DNA from: Calditrichaceae bacterium
GTDB lineage: Bacteria; Calditrichota; Calditrichia; RBG-13-44-9; J075
Direction: 5' to 3'
Length of the DNA stretch: 64,000 nucleotides
Assembly (NCBI GenBank): GCA_013360445.1
Contig: JABWBP010000009.1
Location: forward strand, 1 to 64,000
The position numbers and the translations under genes were made by a program. The notes beneath the pieces were generated by a model that was not told the origin of the DNA, made no database searches, and worked only from the letters and a program-made list of their open reading frames with translations. Below are positions 33,244 through 40,510 of this stretch, piece by piece; within the stretch, counting starts at the first letter, position 1, and every line of letters starts with the position of its first letter.

Positions 33244-34125
33244 TCATAAAAACGCCTTAACCTTCCCGGCAATCTGCCGGATTGCCCGCCCGGCCGGGGT
33301 ATGCGCATGGTCGTTCAAAAACAAGCGGCCTTCATCCCCGGCCCGGGCGATGCGGGGATCGAAGGGAATTTTTCCCAACAGCGGCGCTTTCAATTCCTCC
33401 GCAGTATTTTCCTGGCGGGCAGGGGGGAACATCTCTTCCTCCCGGCCGCAGTGGGCGCAAACATAAGCGGCCATGTTCTCCACCAGCCCGATCAGCGGCG
33501 CGTTCAACAACTCCACCGCCACGGTAATCGAGCGCGCTACCACCAATCGAGAAACCCCGGAAGGAATGCTGACCGCAACGACGCCGTCCAGGCGGGGCAG
33601 CAGGTCCGCGAGGTTAGGCAGCTTATCCGACCCCGGCGGCAGGTCGATGAACAGAAAATCCAACGCGCCCCATTCCGTATCGGCCAGGAATTCCCGCAGC
33701 GCCGCGGCTTCCATCATTCCCCGCCAGGTGTAGGCGTCTTTCTGGCCGGGCGCCTGCCACAGCACCGGGGTCTGGTCATCGGGGAGGAACAAATCCATGG
33801 ACATCACTTTGATGCCCAACGCGGCTGCCGGGGGAACGACGCCGTTGTCCCCCTGCAGCAGCGGCCTTCCCCGCACCCCGGCCATTTTGGCAATGCTCGG
33901 CCCGTTGATGTCCGCGTCTAAAATCCCCACCGCCGCGCCTTCTAAAGCCAGCGCGGCGGCGAGATTCACCGTCACGGAGCTTTTCCCCACCCCGCCCTTG
34001 CCGCTCATCACCGCGATGATGCGACGCACCGCGGCCATGCGGGATTTTACCCGGCCGGCCTGTTCGGCCACCTGCGCGACAATATTGGAGCCGCCGTCGC
34101 CGGCAATGTCCTGGTATCTCTTCAT
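33244..34125 (-). CDS. Mrp/NBP35 family iron-sulfur carrier ATPase
   Basis: A 293-residue cytosolic P-loop ATPase of the ApbC/Nbp35 type, which carries and inserts Fe-S clusters. The deviant Walker A SGKGGVGKSSVTVNLA is near residue 42, LDADINGPSIAKM is the switch I region, and DFLFIDLPPGSDK is the Walker B region. The cluster-binding CxxC is in AAYVCAHCGREE. Its position between two PCP_red genes and in the same train as a radical SAM enzyme fits a role in maturing Fe-S enzymes of this cluster. Confidence 0.92.
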   Translation of the reverse strand: MKRYQDIAGDGGSNIVAQVAEQAGRVKSRMAAVRRIIAVMSGKGGVGKSSVTVNLAAALALEGAAVGILDADINGPSIAKMAGVRGRPLLQGDNGVVPPAAALGIKVMSMDLFLPDDQTPVLWQAPGQKDAYTWRGMMEAAALREFLADTEWGALDFLFIDLPPGSDKLPNLADLLPRLDGVVAVSIPSGVSRLVVARSITVAVELLNAPLIGLVENMAAYVCAHCGREEEMFPPARQENTAEELKAPLLGKIPFDPRIARAGDEGRLFLNDHAHTPAGRAIRQIAGKVKAFL

Positions 34126-34149
34126 ATTTCCTTGTCTAGCCCGATAAAA

Positions 34150-34344
34150 AAGAATCGGTGAATCGGTAAAACGGTGATTAATGGGATTTGATCAGCCATT
34201 TATTGGGATTATCAATCATACAAATCCCGGTAGCTTTTGATCCTCTCTGCCATTTTTCCTCCCGGTGATTTTATCGCTTTAGTCCATCCTGTATTTTTTC
34301 GTCAACCCCTTCTCCCGTTCTCCGTTTCACCGTTTCTTCGATTC
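34150..34344. repeat. GAATCGGTGAATCGG / CCGTTTCACCG arms
   Basis: Left words (34152-34178) GAATCGGTGAATCGG and AAAACGGTGA are answered by CCGTTCTCCGTTTCACCG (34315-34332). The right arm runs into the last codons of the universal stress protein gene, whose stop TGA and last residues KKR fall in repeat words. The middle 130 bp shows nothing recognisable. Confidence 0.65.
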
Positions 34345-36267
34345 TTTTTCCTTCTCCTGCGCCTGCCGGGCGATCATCTCCTCCATCGCCTTCAGCCCTT
34401 CTTTGATGCCTTCTTCGGCGATTTCCAGGGTGACCAGGCTGACCCCGCGCCCGCGGGCGCAGTTTTCCATACGCTTTTTGGTGCCGTCGCGCATGAATCC
34501 TTCCGGCACGCGCTGCAGCCGCGCCCAGGCCTCCTGGGTCCAGCTAAATTCTCCTTCCTGGAGAATGGATTCATCCGCCGCGGTTTCGCTTTGGGAGAGA
34601 CGGCCCCTTTCTTCTAAGCTCCCGGTAGCCTCCATCACCTCTCCGGCGACTTCTAACACCAGGTCTTTGGTAATGGAAGGCAGCGTACGCACCCGGGCGG
34701 TCTTTTCGATCTGCGCTTTGGCGCGCCGGCGCTGATAGCCGGAGGGCACTCCGCGCAAAGCTTGTTTGGCGTCGCTGGTCCACAGCAATCGCCGGTCGTC
34801 GAAGGCCACCTCTTCCACCATTCCGCCCTCTAATTTTTCCAGGTTCTGGATGGTCTCTTTGTCGATTTTGCCGAATTTAGCGGTTTCCGAGCCGCACACC
34901 GGGCAGGCCGCCGGCAGCACGTCGCGCGCCGCGTAACCGCACTCTTTGCAGATGTAGGTCTCGCCGTGGTGCTCGCTGATTTTCTGAATCGCCGCTTCTT
35001 CAGCGATGATGCCCATGGCCAACATGGCCGCGCGGGGAAGAATGGGCGCCATGGCCTGCTCGATGATCTTGCGGGAAATGACCGAGTGCCCGCGCTCCAT
35101 GGCGTAGCGGTGGATGGCGGTGCGGGCCACCCCGCGAACCCCTTCCGGCGCGGAGTTGAGCAGCGCCGTGGCTTCTTCGGTCCAGGTCATGGATTCTTCC
35201 GCCCGCAGATCAATCGGGGGAGTAAAGCGCCGGCTGGAGAGCAGCACGTTGCAGGGAACCAGCCGGAGCAGGTTTTCGGTGTTGCTGCCCACGTCCATCT
35301 CCGCGTCGCTGTGCACCCCGATGCGCCCCATCACCAACAGCCAGGGGCGCTCCCGGCGCACGTATTGCAATATCTTTTCAAACGCCTTTCCGTCTAAAAG
35401 GGTGATCTTCATGTTGATCCCCTCTTCCTTCGCCAGTTGCCGGGCTACTTCCAGGTGCGATTGGTAAATTTTCGCCAGCCCGGTGTCGATTACCTCCTCG
35501 TGCAACTGTTCCTGCTCTTTGAATTTGAACACTTTGGAGGCCTTTTCGGTGAGCACGTTGGCGATGCTGTTGAACATGGTGTAGTGCAGATAGGGATCGT
35601 ACACCGAGATCGCTTCCACCTCCTTGCCCAATTCCCTTCCCAGGGCAAGGGCGGATTTCAAGCCGGCAAAGGATTCCGGGCTGCCGTCCACCGCTACCAC
35701 AATGTTGCCACCGTTGCCGTGAAGGTTTTTGACTCCCGCGCCGGTTTTTCCGTTCAACTGTTCTTCCAGCGGGGAAGTATTTTTGATGATGAGCGTATCG
35801 GTTTTGGTTCTGCGCACCACCCGCTCGGTTACGCTGCCTAACACGCTGTCTTTTACCGCGCCTAACCCCAGCGCGCCCATAATCACCAGGTCGTAATCAT
35901 TATTATTGATGTCGTTGACCAGCACTTTAAAATTTTTGCCGTCGATCATCCGCGGCTCGAACGATACTTTTGCCAGGGCGCACTGCTGCTTCATCACCTC
36001 TAAGTAAGAATCGGAGATCAGCTCCAGCCCCATGGTGATGAGGGTGTCGTGAATGCTGCGCTGTTTTTCCAACTCCTCTTCCACCTGGTATTCTGCGGGC
36101 AGGGTAAATTCCATCTGTTTGAAGCGGATGTCGTGCATGCGGGCGGCGTAGGCGTGGCAGCCCACTAATTGGGCGCCGAAACGCCGGCCTAACTCCACCG
36201 CCAGCTCGATGCCGCGCAGGGAGTGCTCGGAGTTATCCACCGGGACGTATATTTTTTGGTACATCAA
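34327..36267 (-). CDS. Double universal-stress-protein domain fused to zinc ribbon and three PCP_red domains
   Basis: A 646-residue cytosolic protein with an unusual build. Residues 1-163 and about 186-345 are two UspA domains, each with the ATP-site pattern Gx2Gx9G(S/T): GALGLGAVKDSVLGS and GRIGVHSDAEMDVGS. PCP_red domain 1 spans about 359-410 (MTWTEEATALLNSAPEGVR). A rubredoxin-like zinc ribbon follows with Cys440, Cys443, Cys455 and Cys458. PCP_red 2 is at about 495-546 and PCP_red 3 at about 574-626. The gene starts 13 bp after a small hypothetical gene. Known parts suggest nucleotide-dependent sensing plus tetrapyrrole or iron handling; the combination is new to me. Confidence 0.85.
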   Translation of the reverse strand: MMYQKIYVPVDNSEHSLRGIELAVELGRRFGAQLVGCHAYAARMHDIRFKQMEFTLPAEYQVEEELEKQRSIHDTLITMGLELISDSYLEVMKQQCALAKVSFEPRMIDGKNFKVLVNDINNNDYDLVIMGALGLGAVKDSVLGSVTERVVRRTKTDTLIIKNTSPLEEQLNGKTGAGVKNLHGNGGNIVVAVDGSPESFAGLKSALALGRELGKEVEAISVYDPYLHYTMFNSIANVLTEKASKVFKFKEQEQLHEEVIDTGLAKIYQSHLEVARQLAKEEGINMKITLLDGKAFEKILQYVRRERPWLLVMGRIGVHSDAEMDVGSNTENLLRLVPCNVLLSSRRFTPPIDLRAEESMTWTEEATALLNSAPEGVRGVARTAIHRYAMERGHSVISRKIIEQAMAPILPRAAMLAMGIIAEEAAIQKISEHHGETYICKECGYAARDVLPAACPVCGSETAKFGKIDKETIQNLEKLEGGMVEEVAFDDRRLLWTSDAKQALRGVPSGYQRRRAKAQIEKTARVRTLPSITKDLVLEVAGEVMEATGSLEERGRLSQSETAADESILQEGEFSWTQEAWARLQRVPEGFMRDGTKKRMENCARGRGVSLVTLEIAEEGIKEGLKAMEEMIARQAQEKEKESKKR

Positions 36268-36280
36268 TTTCCTCCTGATT

Positions 36281-36637
36281 TCAATAAATCAACCGAATCC
36301 GCTCGTGAACATGATTTAAACGATCCAGGATATAATCCCGCAGCCGGACGGTTCGCTGGTCCGGCCCGGAAGTTTCTAAACCCAGGCTGATCATGGCGTT
36401 GCGCAGATGCCCGGCGCAAGTTTCTTCCAGGGATTCTTTCCCGCACCCGGCCAGGCAGTCGATAAATCTTTTCAACTCGAAGCGGGCTTTCACCAGGGCG
36501 TTGCGGAAATCGCTATCCGCCTGAAGGCTCTCGATCATTTCCTCCAGCCGGGAGATTTCCAATTGAATGATCGCCGGCGCCATCTGCCGGAATTCCTCCC
36601 AGCGAAGAAATTCCACCTCGTTCCATTCAGCATTCAC
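36281..36637 (-). CDS. Hypothetical protein, 118 residues
   Basis: I do not recognise this protein. It is helical, acidic and soluble, with two Cys (in CLAGCG) and a third Cys twelve residues on (ETCAGHL). These might bind a metal. There is no signal or membrane segment. It ends 13 bp before the universal stress/PCP_red gene, so they are probably co-transcribed. The start MNAEWNEVEFLRWEE lies at the edge of an ATTCACTATTC repeat. Confidence 0.6.
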   Translation of the reverse strand: MNAEWNEVEFLRWEEFRQMAPAIIQLEISRLEEMIESLQADSDFRNALVKARFELKRFIDCLAGCGKESLEETCAGHLRNAMISLGLETSGPDQRTVRLRDYILDRLNHVHERIRLIY

Positions 36638-36666
36638 TATTCACCATTCTCCATTCACCCTCAACT
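36626..36666. repeat. ATTCACTATTCACCATTC single-arm array
   Basis: CATTCAGCATTCACTATTC and CACCATTCTCCATTCACC words cover the start codon of the 118-residue gene and the gap to the next gene. Only one orientation is present. Confidence 0.75.
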
Positions 36667-36674
36667 CCATCAGT

Positions 36675-37163
36675 TTAAGGTGCAGAGGGCAGCCGCAAGG
36701 TTTCCGATAATCCCCTGCGCAAATACTTTTGCAACCGGCTGCGCCGTTTTTCCGCATCCGGCTCCAATTCCTCGGCTAAGTAAGCGGCATGGCGCATGAT
36801 GTTCCGCCAGGCGTCGCTTTCCGGGAAGATTCCCTTTTGCCGGGCGGTTTCCGGCAGCATGTCGATCCGCAACTCAAAAAAGCGGTGAAAGCGCTCCAGC
36901 GATTCCATTTCCTCATCCGAAAAATAACTGCGAAATTCCTGCGCCTTCTCTTGCGAAAAATCCCCTTTCAGCGATTCGAGATAGCGCCCGCCGGGCGCGT
37001 AAATTTCATCGAACCACAGCCGCGAAAGCTCGAAGGCCAGCAGTTCCGGAGCGATCAACCGGCGGCTGGCGCGCCAGTGCTCTTCCGAGGCGAGGAACAA
37101 CAGAAAATCGATCACCCGGTCGCGAATATTCTGGGGTTGGGTTTCCGGTTTCATCTCTATCAT
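36675..37163 (-). CDS. Hypothetical protein, about 162 residues
   Basis: A soluble helical protein I do not recognise (RDRVIDFLLFLASEEHWRASRRLIAPELLAF and so on). It has no Cys motif, signal or membrane helix. The start is uncertain: MIEMKPETQ (37163) or MKPETQ (37154). Codons upstream of that are repeat words (GAACACCTGAATACC) and were left out. Position within the PCP_red train is the only clue to function. Confidence 0.6.
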   Translation of the reverse strand: MIEMKPETQPQNIRDRVIDFLLFLASEEHWRASRRLIAPELLAFELSRLWFDEIYAPGGRYLESLKGDFSQEKAQEFRSYFSDEEMESLERFHRFFELRIDMLPETARQKGIFPESDAWRNIMRHAAYLAEELEPDAEKRRSRLQKYLRRGLSETLRLPSAP

Positions 37164-37266
37164 CGTTTTAGGTGCTCGTGTGTTCAGGTATTCAGGTGTT
37201 CTGGTTCCTGGCTCTTGGTTCTTAAGCACCCGAACGTGAGCACCTGAACACATTCGCACTTAACAT
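37164..37266. repeat. GTGTTCAGGTATTCAGG / CACCTGAACAC two-armed array
   Basis: Left words GTGCTCGTGTGTTCAGG and TATTCAGGTGTTCTGG are followed by a short TCCTGGCTCTTGGTTCTT block and right words CACCCGAACGTGAGCACC and TGAACACATTCGCAC. It mixes two vocabularies (compare 49839 and 21598). Confidence 0.85.
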
Positions 37267-37824
37267 TCAAACACCAACTCGCGCGCGCCACATCTGTTTC
37301 AAGCCTTTGTACTTGCGCCGGAATTCCGCGGGGTCCTGCTGGATGGTTTGCATAGAAAATTTCGGCAGCAATTCCGTCAGCAGGGCGTCCATCTGCGCTT
37401 CCGTTATCCATCCGCGATCCAGGTACGCCAGTACCAGGTGATAATCCGGCTCATCCCCCCGGGCGATGAAGCGAAACGCCGCGCTGTAGGGATCGAAATG
37501 ATAGATCTCCAAACGCTTGCCGGTCTGGGCGCCGGCAGGGCGGGCGCGGTCCCGGTGGCCCTGCGGCAGGGGAATCAAATCGCCGGGATGTTCTTCCAGC
37601 GCTTCGAGGCCCAGCGCTTTTTGCACGGTTTCCAGCGCGGTATCGAACGCCGGGCGTTTCTCCGGCGCAATCTCGGCGCTAAACTCGATCTGCGCGGTCC
37701 ATTCCTGCCAGCCTTCCCACACCTGGGTGGTCTCGCCGATCAAATACACCCGCGCGGGACGGCCAAAAGCTTCATCCAGACGAGCAAAAAATTCCTGAAT
37801 CTTTTGCTGGTTTACAAGATTCAT
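37267..37824 (-). CDS. Hypothetical protein, nucleotidyltransferase-like N-terminus
   Basis: A 185-residue soluble protein. The segment RPARVYLIGETTQVWEGWQE resembles the start of DUF6036/AbiEii-like nucleotidyltransferase folds (YLIGGTALxxxGxR). However, the catalytic GS/T and paired Asp are not conserved, so activity is unlikely. The rest is unrecognised. It precedes the 162-residue hypothetical gene in the train. Confidence 0.55.
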   Translation of the reverse strand: MNLVNQQKIQEFFARLDEAFGRPARVYLIGETTQVWEGWQEWTAQIEFSAEIAPEKRPAFDTALETVQKALGLEALEEHPGDLIPLPQGHRDRARPAGAQTGKRLEIYHFDPYSAAFRFIARGDEPDYHLVLAYLDRGWITEAQMDALLTELLPKFSMQTIQQDPAEFRRKYKGLKQMWRARVGV

Positions 37825-37978
37825 TATTCACCATTTACTATTCTCAATTCACTATTCTCAATTCACTATTCTCAATTCACTATTCTCAATTCACTATTCT
37901 CAATTCACTATTCTCAATTCACTATTCCCCATTCACCATTAATTGTGAATTCAGAACGGAGAATAGCGAATAGTGAAT
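37825..37978. repeat. ATTCTCAATTCACT tandem array with inverted half
   Basis: About seven copies of the 14-nt word ATTCTCAATTCACT (37840-37925) are followed by a 41-nt block (37938-37978). That block starts ATTAATTGTGAATTCAG and ends GAATAGTGAAT, words in the opposite orientation. The 41-nt block is repeated exactly at 38399-38439 on the other side of the four-helix-bundle gene. Confidence 0.92.
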
Positions 37979-37980
37979 CA

Positions 37981-38340
37981 TTATGCTTGCCGTTGGGTTG
38001 CTGTCTTAATACTCGCGCCGATTATTTTTCCTAATTCGTCGCATTCTTGTATTTCATACTCGACTCGCTGAAACGGCAACAATTCACTTCGATGAATGAT
38101 GACAAGCCACACTTTCGATTCATTCAATTCTTTCAAAACAACTCGCAATTTATGGACAAAATCATTATTGCTTTCCGCACCCCTGGCTTCCGAATAATTC
38201 GGAGCTGGAGAAGTCCCACAGCGTAACAATTGCCCGGCAACGTGCCTTCCGGCGGGGGTCTTTGGCAATTCAGAACAGAGCTTGATAATCAGAACCGCAA
38301 AGTTAATCAATCGTTCCTGGATATCATCTCCTCTTGCCAT
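37981..38340 (-). CDS. Four-helix-bundle protein (S23/IVP family), second copy
   Basis: A 119-residue protein of the four-helix-bundle family, in a different subfamily from the gene at 16049. Its hallmark is CGTSPAPNYSEARGAESNNDF, then KLRVVLKELNESKVWLVII. It starts at MARGDDIQERLINFA with GAGG-type ribosome site upstream. It is flanked on both sides by ATTCACTATTC arrays that share a 41-nt direct repeat. It interrupts the PCP_red train on the same strand, and its gene context otherwise has no link to it. Function unknown. Confidence 0.82.
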   Translation of the reverse strand: MARGDDIQERLINFAVLIIKLCSELPKTPAGRHVAGQLLRCGTSPAPNYSEARGAESNNDFVHKLRVVLKELNESKVWLVIIHRSELLPFQRVEYEIQECDELGKIIGASIKTATQRQA

Positions 38341-38351
38341 AGAGCCTCTTT

Positions 38352-38460
38352 CTCCTATTATCAATTCACTATTCACTATTCCCTATTCACCATTCACTAT
38401 TAATTGTGAATTCAGAACGGAGAATAGCGAATAGTGAATTCTGAATAGTGAATGGTAAAT
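38352..38460. repeat. ATTCACTATTC array with inverted half (right of the four-helix-bundle gene)
   Basis: ATTCACTATTC and CCTATTCACC words are followed by the same 41-nt block as at 37938 (here 38399-38439), then CTGAATAGTGAATGG. The array runs to the stop of the 256-residue gene. Confidence 0.9.
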
Positions 38461-38461
38461 T

Positions 38462-39232
38462 CTACGGACCCTCGATTTTTCCTTGCCCCTCGTTCACGGT
38501 ATTATCACTGCGCTTGCCGGGGTAGCGGCGCTTGGGGGTTTTGTCTTTGTAATCGTACACCCAGAAGCAGTAGGAATAAGGATAGATGGTCTGCACCACG
38601 TGGAAAGGCTCGTATTCGAACAGGCGGCGCATGGCCCAGGCAAAACGGTAACGGGGGTCTTCCGGGGTGATCACTTCCACCACGCAATCCACCTGGAAGC
38701 TGACGAACACCGGGGCGTTGCCGGTCCACAAGACCGAGGCCAGGGGATTGGCGCTGAGGTTGCGGAAGGTGGACCCTTCGAAAATTTCCAACAACCCCAA
38801 CCGCCGCCAGTCGATATGTTCCGGGTGGCGATAAAATTCCCGGGCGGTATTCACCCGCAGTTGGCGGGTCTCGTTAACGGCATGGGGAGGAAGCTTGATG
38901 ATCTGCTCCACCGCGGACTCTACCAGGTTCAGATAGTGATCCAGGTATTCATCTTTGGGAGTGAATCCCACGCCCTTGTTGGCCAGGTTGGGGGTCAGGG
39001 AATCGCTTTCCCAGGTGCCCACCACCGGCAGGTGCCCGGCGTTGAAAGCCACGTATTCGTCGCGCTCGATGGCGTCGTAAATGCTGTGTTTATAATCCAA
39101 CTGCCAGCGGATGAATTTATCCGGCAGTTCCTTTATCTGAAATTCCCGCGCCTGCCCGTTTTTATGCAACCGGGCGACGCCGTTGAAAACCTGAACCTGT
39201 TGGGTGAGGGCGCTTGCTTCAAGCATTGTCAT
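38462..39232 (-). CDS. Unknown protein, 256 residues, PCP_red train
   Basis: I do not recognise this protein. It is soluble and rich in aromatic residues (YPYSYCFWVYDYKDKTPKRRY near the C-terminus, FVSFQVDCVVEV). Many His and two Cys are present, but no signal peptide or clear motif. It starts 20 bp after the radical SAM gene stop, so the two are almost certainly co-translated. A beta-rich binding protein or an unusual cofactor-binding partner of the radical SAM enzyme is possible but unproven. Confidence 0.75.
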   Translation of the reverse strand: MTMLEASALTQQVQVFNGVARLHKNGQAREFQIKELPDKFIRWQLDYKHSIYDAIERDEYVAFNAGHLPVVGTWESDSLTPNLANKGVGFTPKDEYLDHYLNLVESAVEQIIKLPPHAVNETRQLRVNTAREFYRHPEHIDWRRLGLLEIFEGSTFRNLSANPLASVLWTGNAPVFVSFQVDCVVEVITPEDPRYRFAWAMRRLFEYEPFHVVQTIYPYSYCFWVYDYKDKTPKRRYPGKRSDNTVNEGQGKIEGP

Positions 39233-39252
39233 GTATCCTCCTGTCTTTACGA

Positions 39253-40497
39253 TTAGTCTTTTCCCAAAATCGAAGGCATATTTTTGAACATACCGGCTCT
39301 CTCCGCCCCGGCCAGGGCTTCGTTCATCACCTCCGCGGTGATTCGGGTCTTCCCCCGCCGCTGCGCGTACGCCTCTACTCCTTTTTGCACTTTATTGCGA
39401 ATGAAGGCTATGGGTATCCGTTCTAAACGCGCCCGGGCGGCTTCCGCCCAGACGATTCCTTCCGCCCGGAGCAGCCGCCCGTTGCCGTCGGGCTGGTAGG
39501 TGCAGGCGGGGTCTTCCTGCAAATAGTCGCCGGAGGCGGCGTAAGCGCGGCAGCGGCAGCCCCCGCACAGTTCCTTGAACTCGCAGCGCCCGCAGCGGCC
39601 TTTTAGCTGATGGAGGTCGCGCAGCTCCTGCAACACCGGGGAGGTTTGCCAGATTTCCGTAAAGCGCTGTTCCAGCACGTTCCCGGCCACCACGGTCATG
39701 TAGGGGCAGGGCGTCACGTTGCCTTCCGGGGTGATTCGGCAATACTCCGTGCCGGCCATACAGCCGCCGCTCTCCAATCCCCCCTTGCCCATTTCGTAAG
39801 CGATTTGCTTGAATTGCGGGGCGCACTTGGAGCGCACCAGCATGGGGCGGCAGCGATCCTGCAACTCCGCCAGGTTTTCTAACATGGCGTGAGTGCGTTG
39901 AGGAGAGAGATCGTTCATCTGCTGCCCGCGGCCGGTCTGCACTAAAAAGTAGAGGTTGAACGACCAGGCTCCTAACTCCCGGGTGAAGTCGATCAGTTGG
40001 GGGATTTCTTCATAATTGGACTCCATGACGGTGGTTTGCACTAACACCTGCAAGCCCGCGGCGCGGCAGATTTTCAAGGCGCGCACGGAATATTCCCAGG
40101 AATTCGGCCCCCCGCGAAACTGGTTGTGATTCTCCGCCTCGATGGAATCTAAGCTGATCGCCACCCCCTTCACCCCGCACTCGATCATTTTCTGCGCGGT
40201 TTTCTCGGTTACCAGCACCCCGTTGGTTCCCATCACCACCCACATTCCCTGTGCGGAAGCGTATTGCGAGAGATCGAAGATATCCTTGCGCAGCAGCGGC
40301 TCCCCTCCGGTAAGGATGAGCATTTCCGTGCCCAGTTGCTTCATTTCATCCACCAGCGCGAAGCACTCTTCCGTGCTCAGCTCATACTCCGCTTTTTTGC
40401 CCGCTTCTAAGTAGCAGTGCGGGCAGCGCAGGTTGCACTTTTTGGTGAGGTTCCAGGAGATAAGGGAAGGGGTATATGGATTATTTGGATTTTTCAT
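39253..40497 (-). CDS. Radical SAM/SPASM protein (NirJ/AhbD-like) with C-terminal PCP_red domain
   Basis: A 414-residue Fe-S enzyme. The radical SAM triad is CNLRCPHC (Cys21, Cys25, Cys28) and the SAM-binding GGEPLLRKD follows near residue 64. The SPASM region has CMAGTEYCRITPEGNVTPCPY and CGRCEFKELCGGCRC (Cys246-316), the arrangement of the heme-modifying enzymes NirJ and AhbD. Residues about 347-397 (IVWAEAARARLERIPIAF) are a PCP_red domain not found in those enzymes. It lies 13 bp after the cytochrome/EB_dh gene. A role in modifying or building a heme-type cofactor for the adjacent respiratory proteins is inferred. Confidence 0.88.
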   Translation of the reverse strand: MKNPNNPYTPSLISWNLTKKCNLRCPHCYLEAGKKAEYELSTEECFALVDEMKQLGTEMLILTGGEPLLRKDIFDLSQYASAQGMWVVMGTNGVLVTEKTAQKMIECGVKGVAISLDSIEAENHNQFRGGPNSWEYSVRALKICRAAGLQVLVQTTVMESNYEEIPQLIDFTRELGAWSFNLYFLVQTGRGQQMNDLSPQRTHAMLENLAELQDRCRPMLVRSKCAPQFKQIAYEMGKGGLESGGCMAGTEYCRITPEGNVTPCPYMTVVAGNVLEQRFTEIWQTSPVLQELRDLHQLKGRCGRCEFKELCGGCRCRAYAASGDYLQEDPACTYQPDGNGRLLRAEGIVWAEAARARLERIPIAFIRNKVQKGVEAYAQRRGKTRITAEVMNEALAGAERAGMFKNMPSILGKD

Positions 40498-40510
40498 TTC
40501 AATCGAAGCC

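Noticed and set aside
37825-37978. CRISPR array
   Set aside because: The repeats are contiguous words without unique spacers, both orientations are present, and no cas genes are in the window.
32582-40497. Phototrophy or chlorophyll synthesis because of protochlorophyllide-reductase domains
   Set aside because: Only the small C-terminal PCP_red domain is present; no BchL, BchN or catalytic BchB core and no reaction-centre or carotenoid genes are seen.
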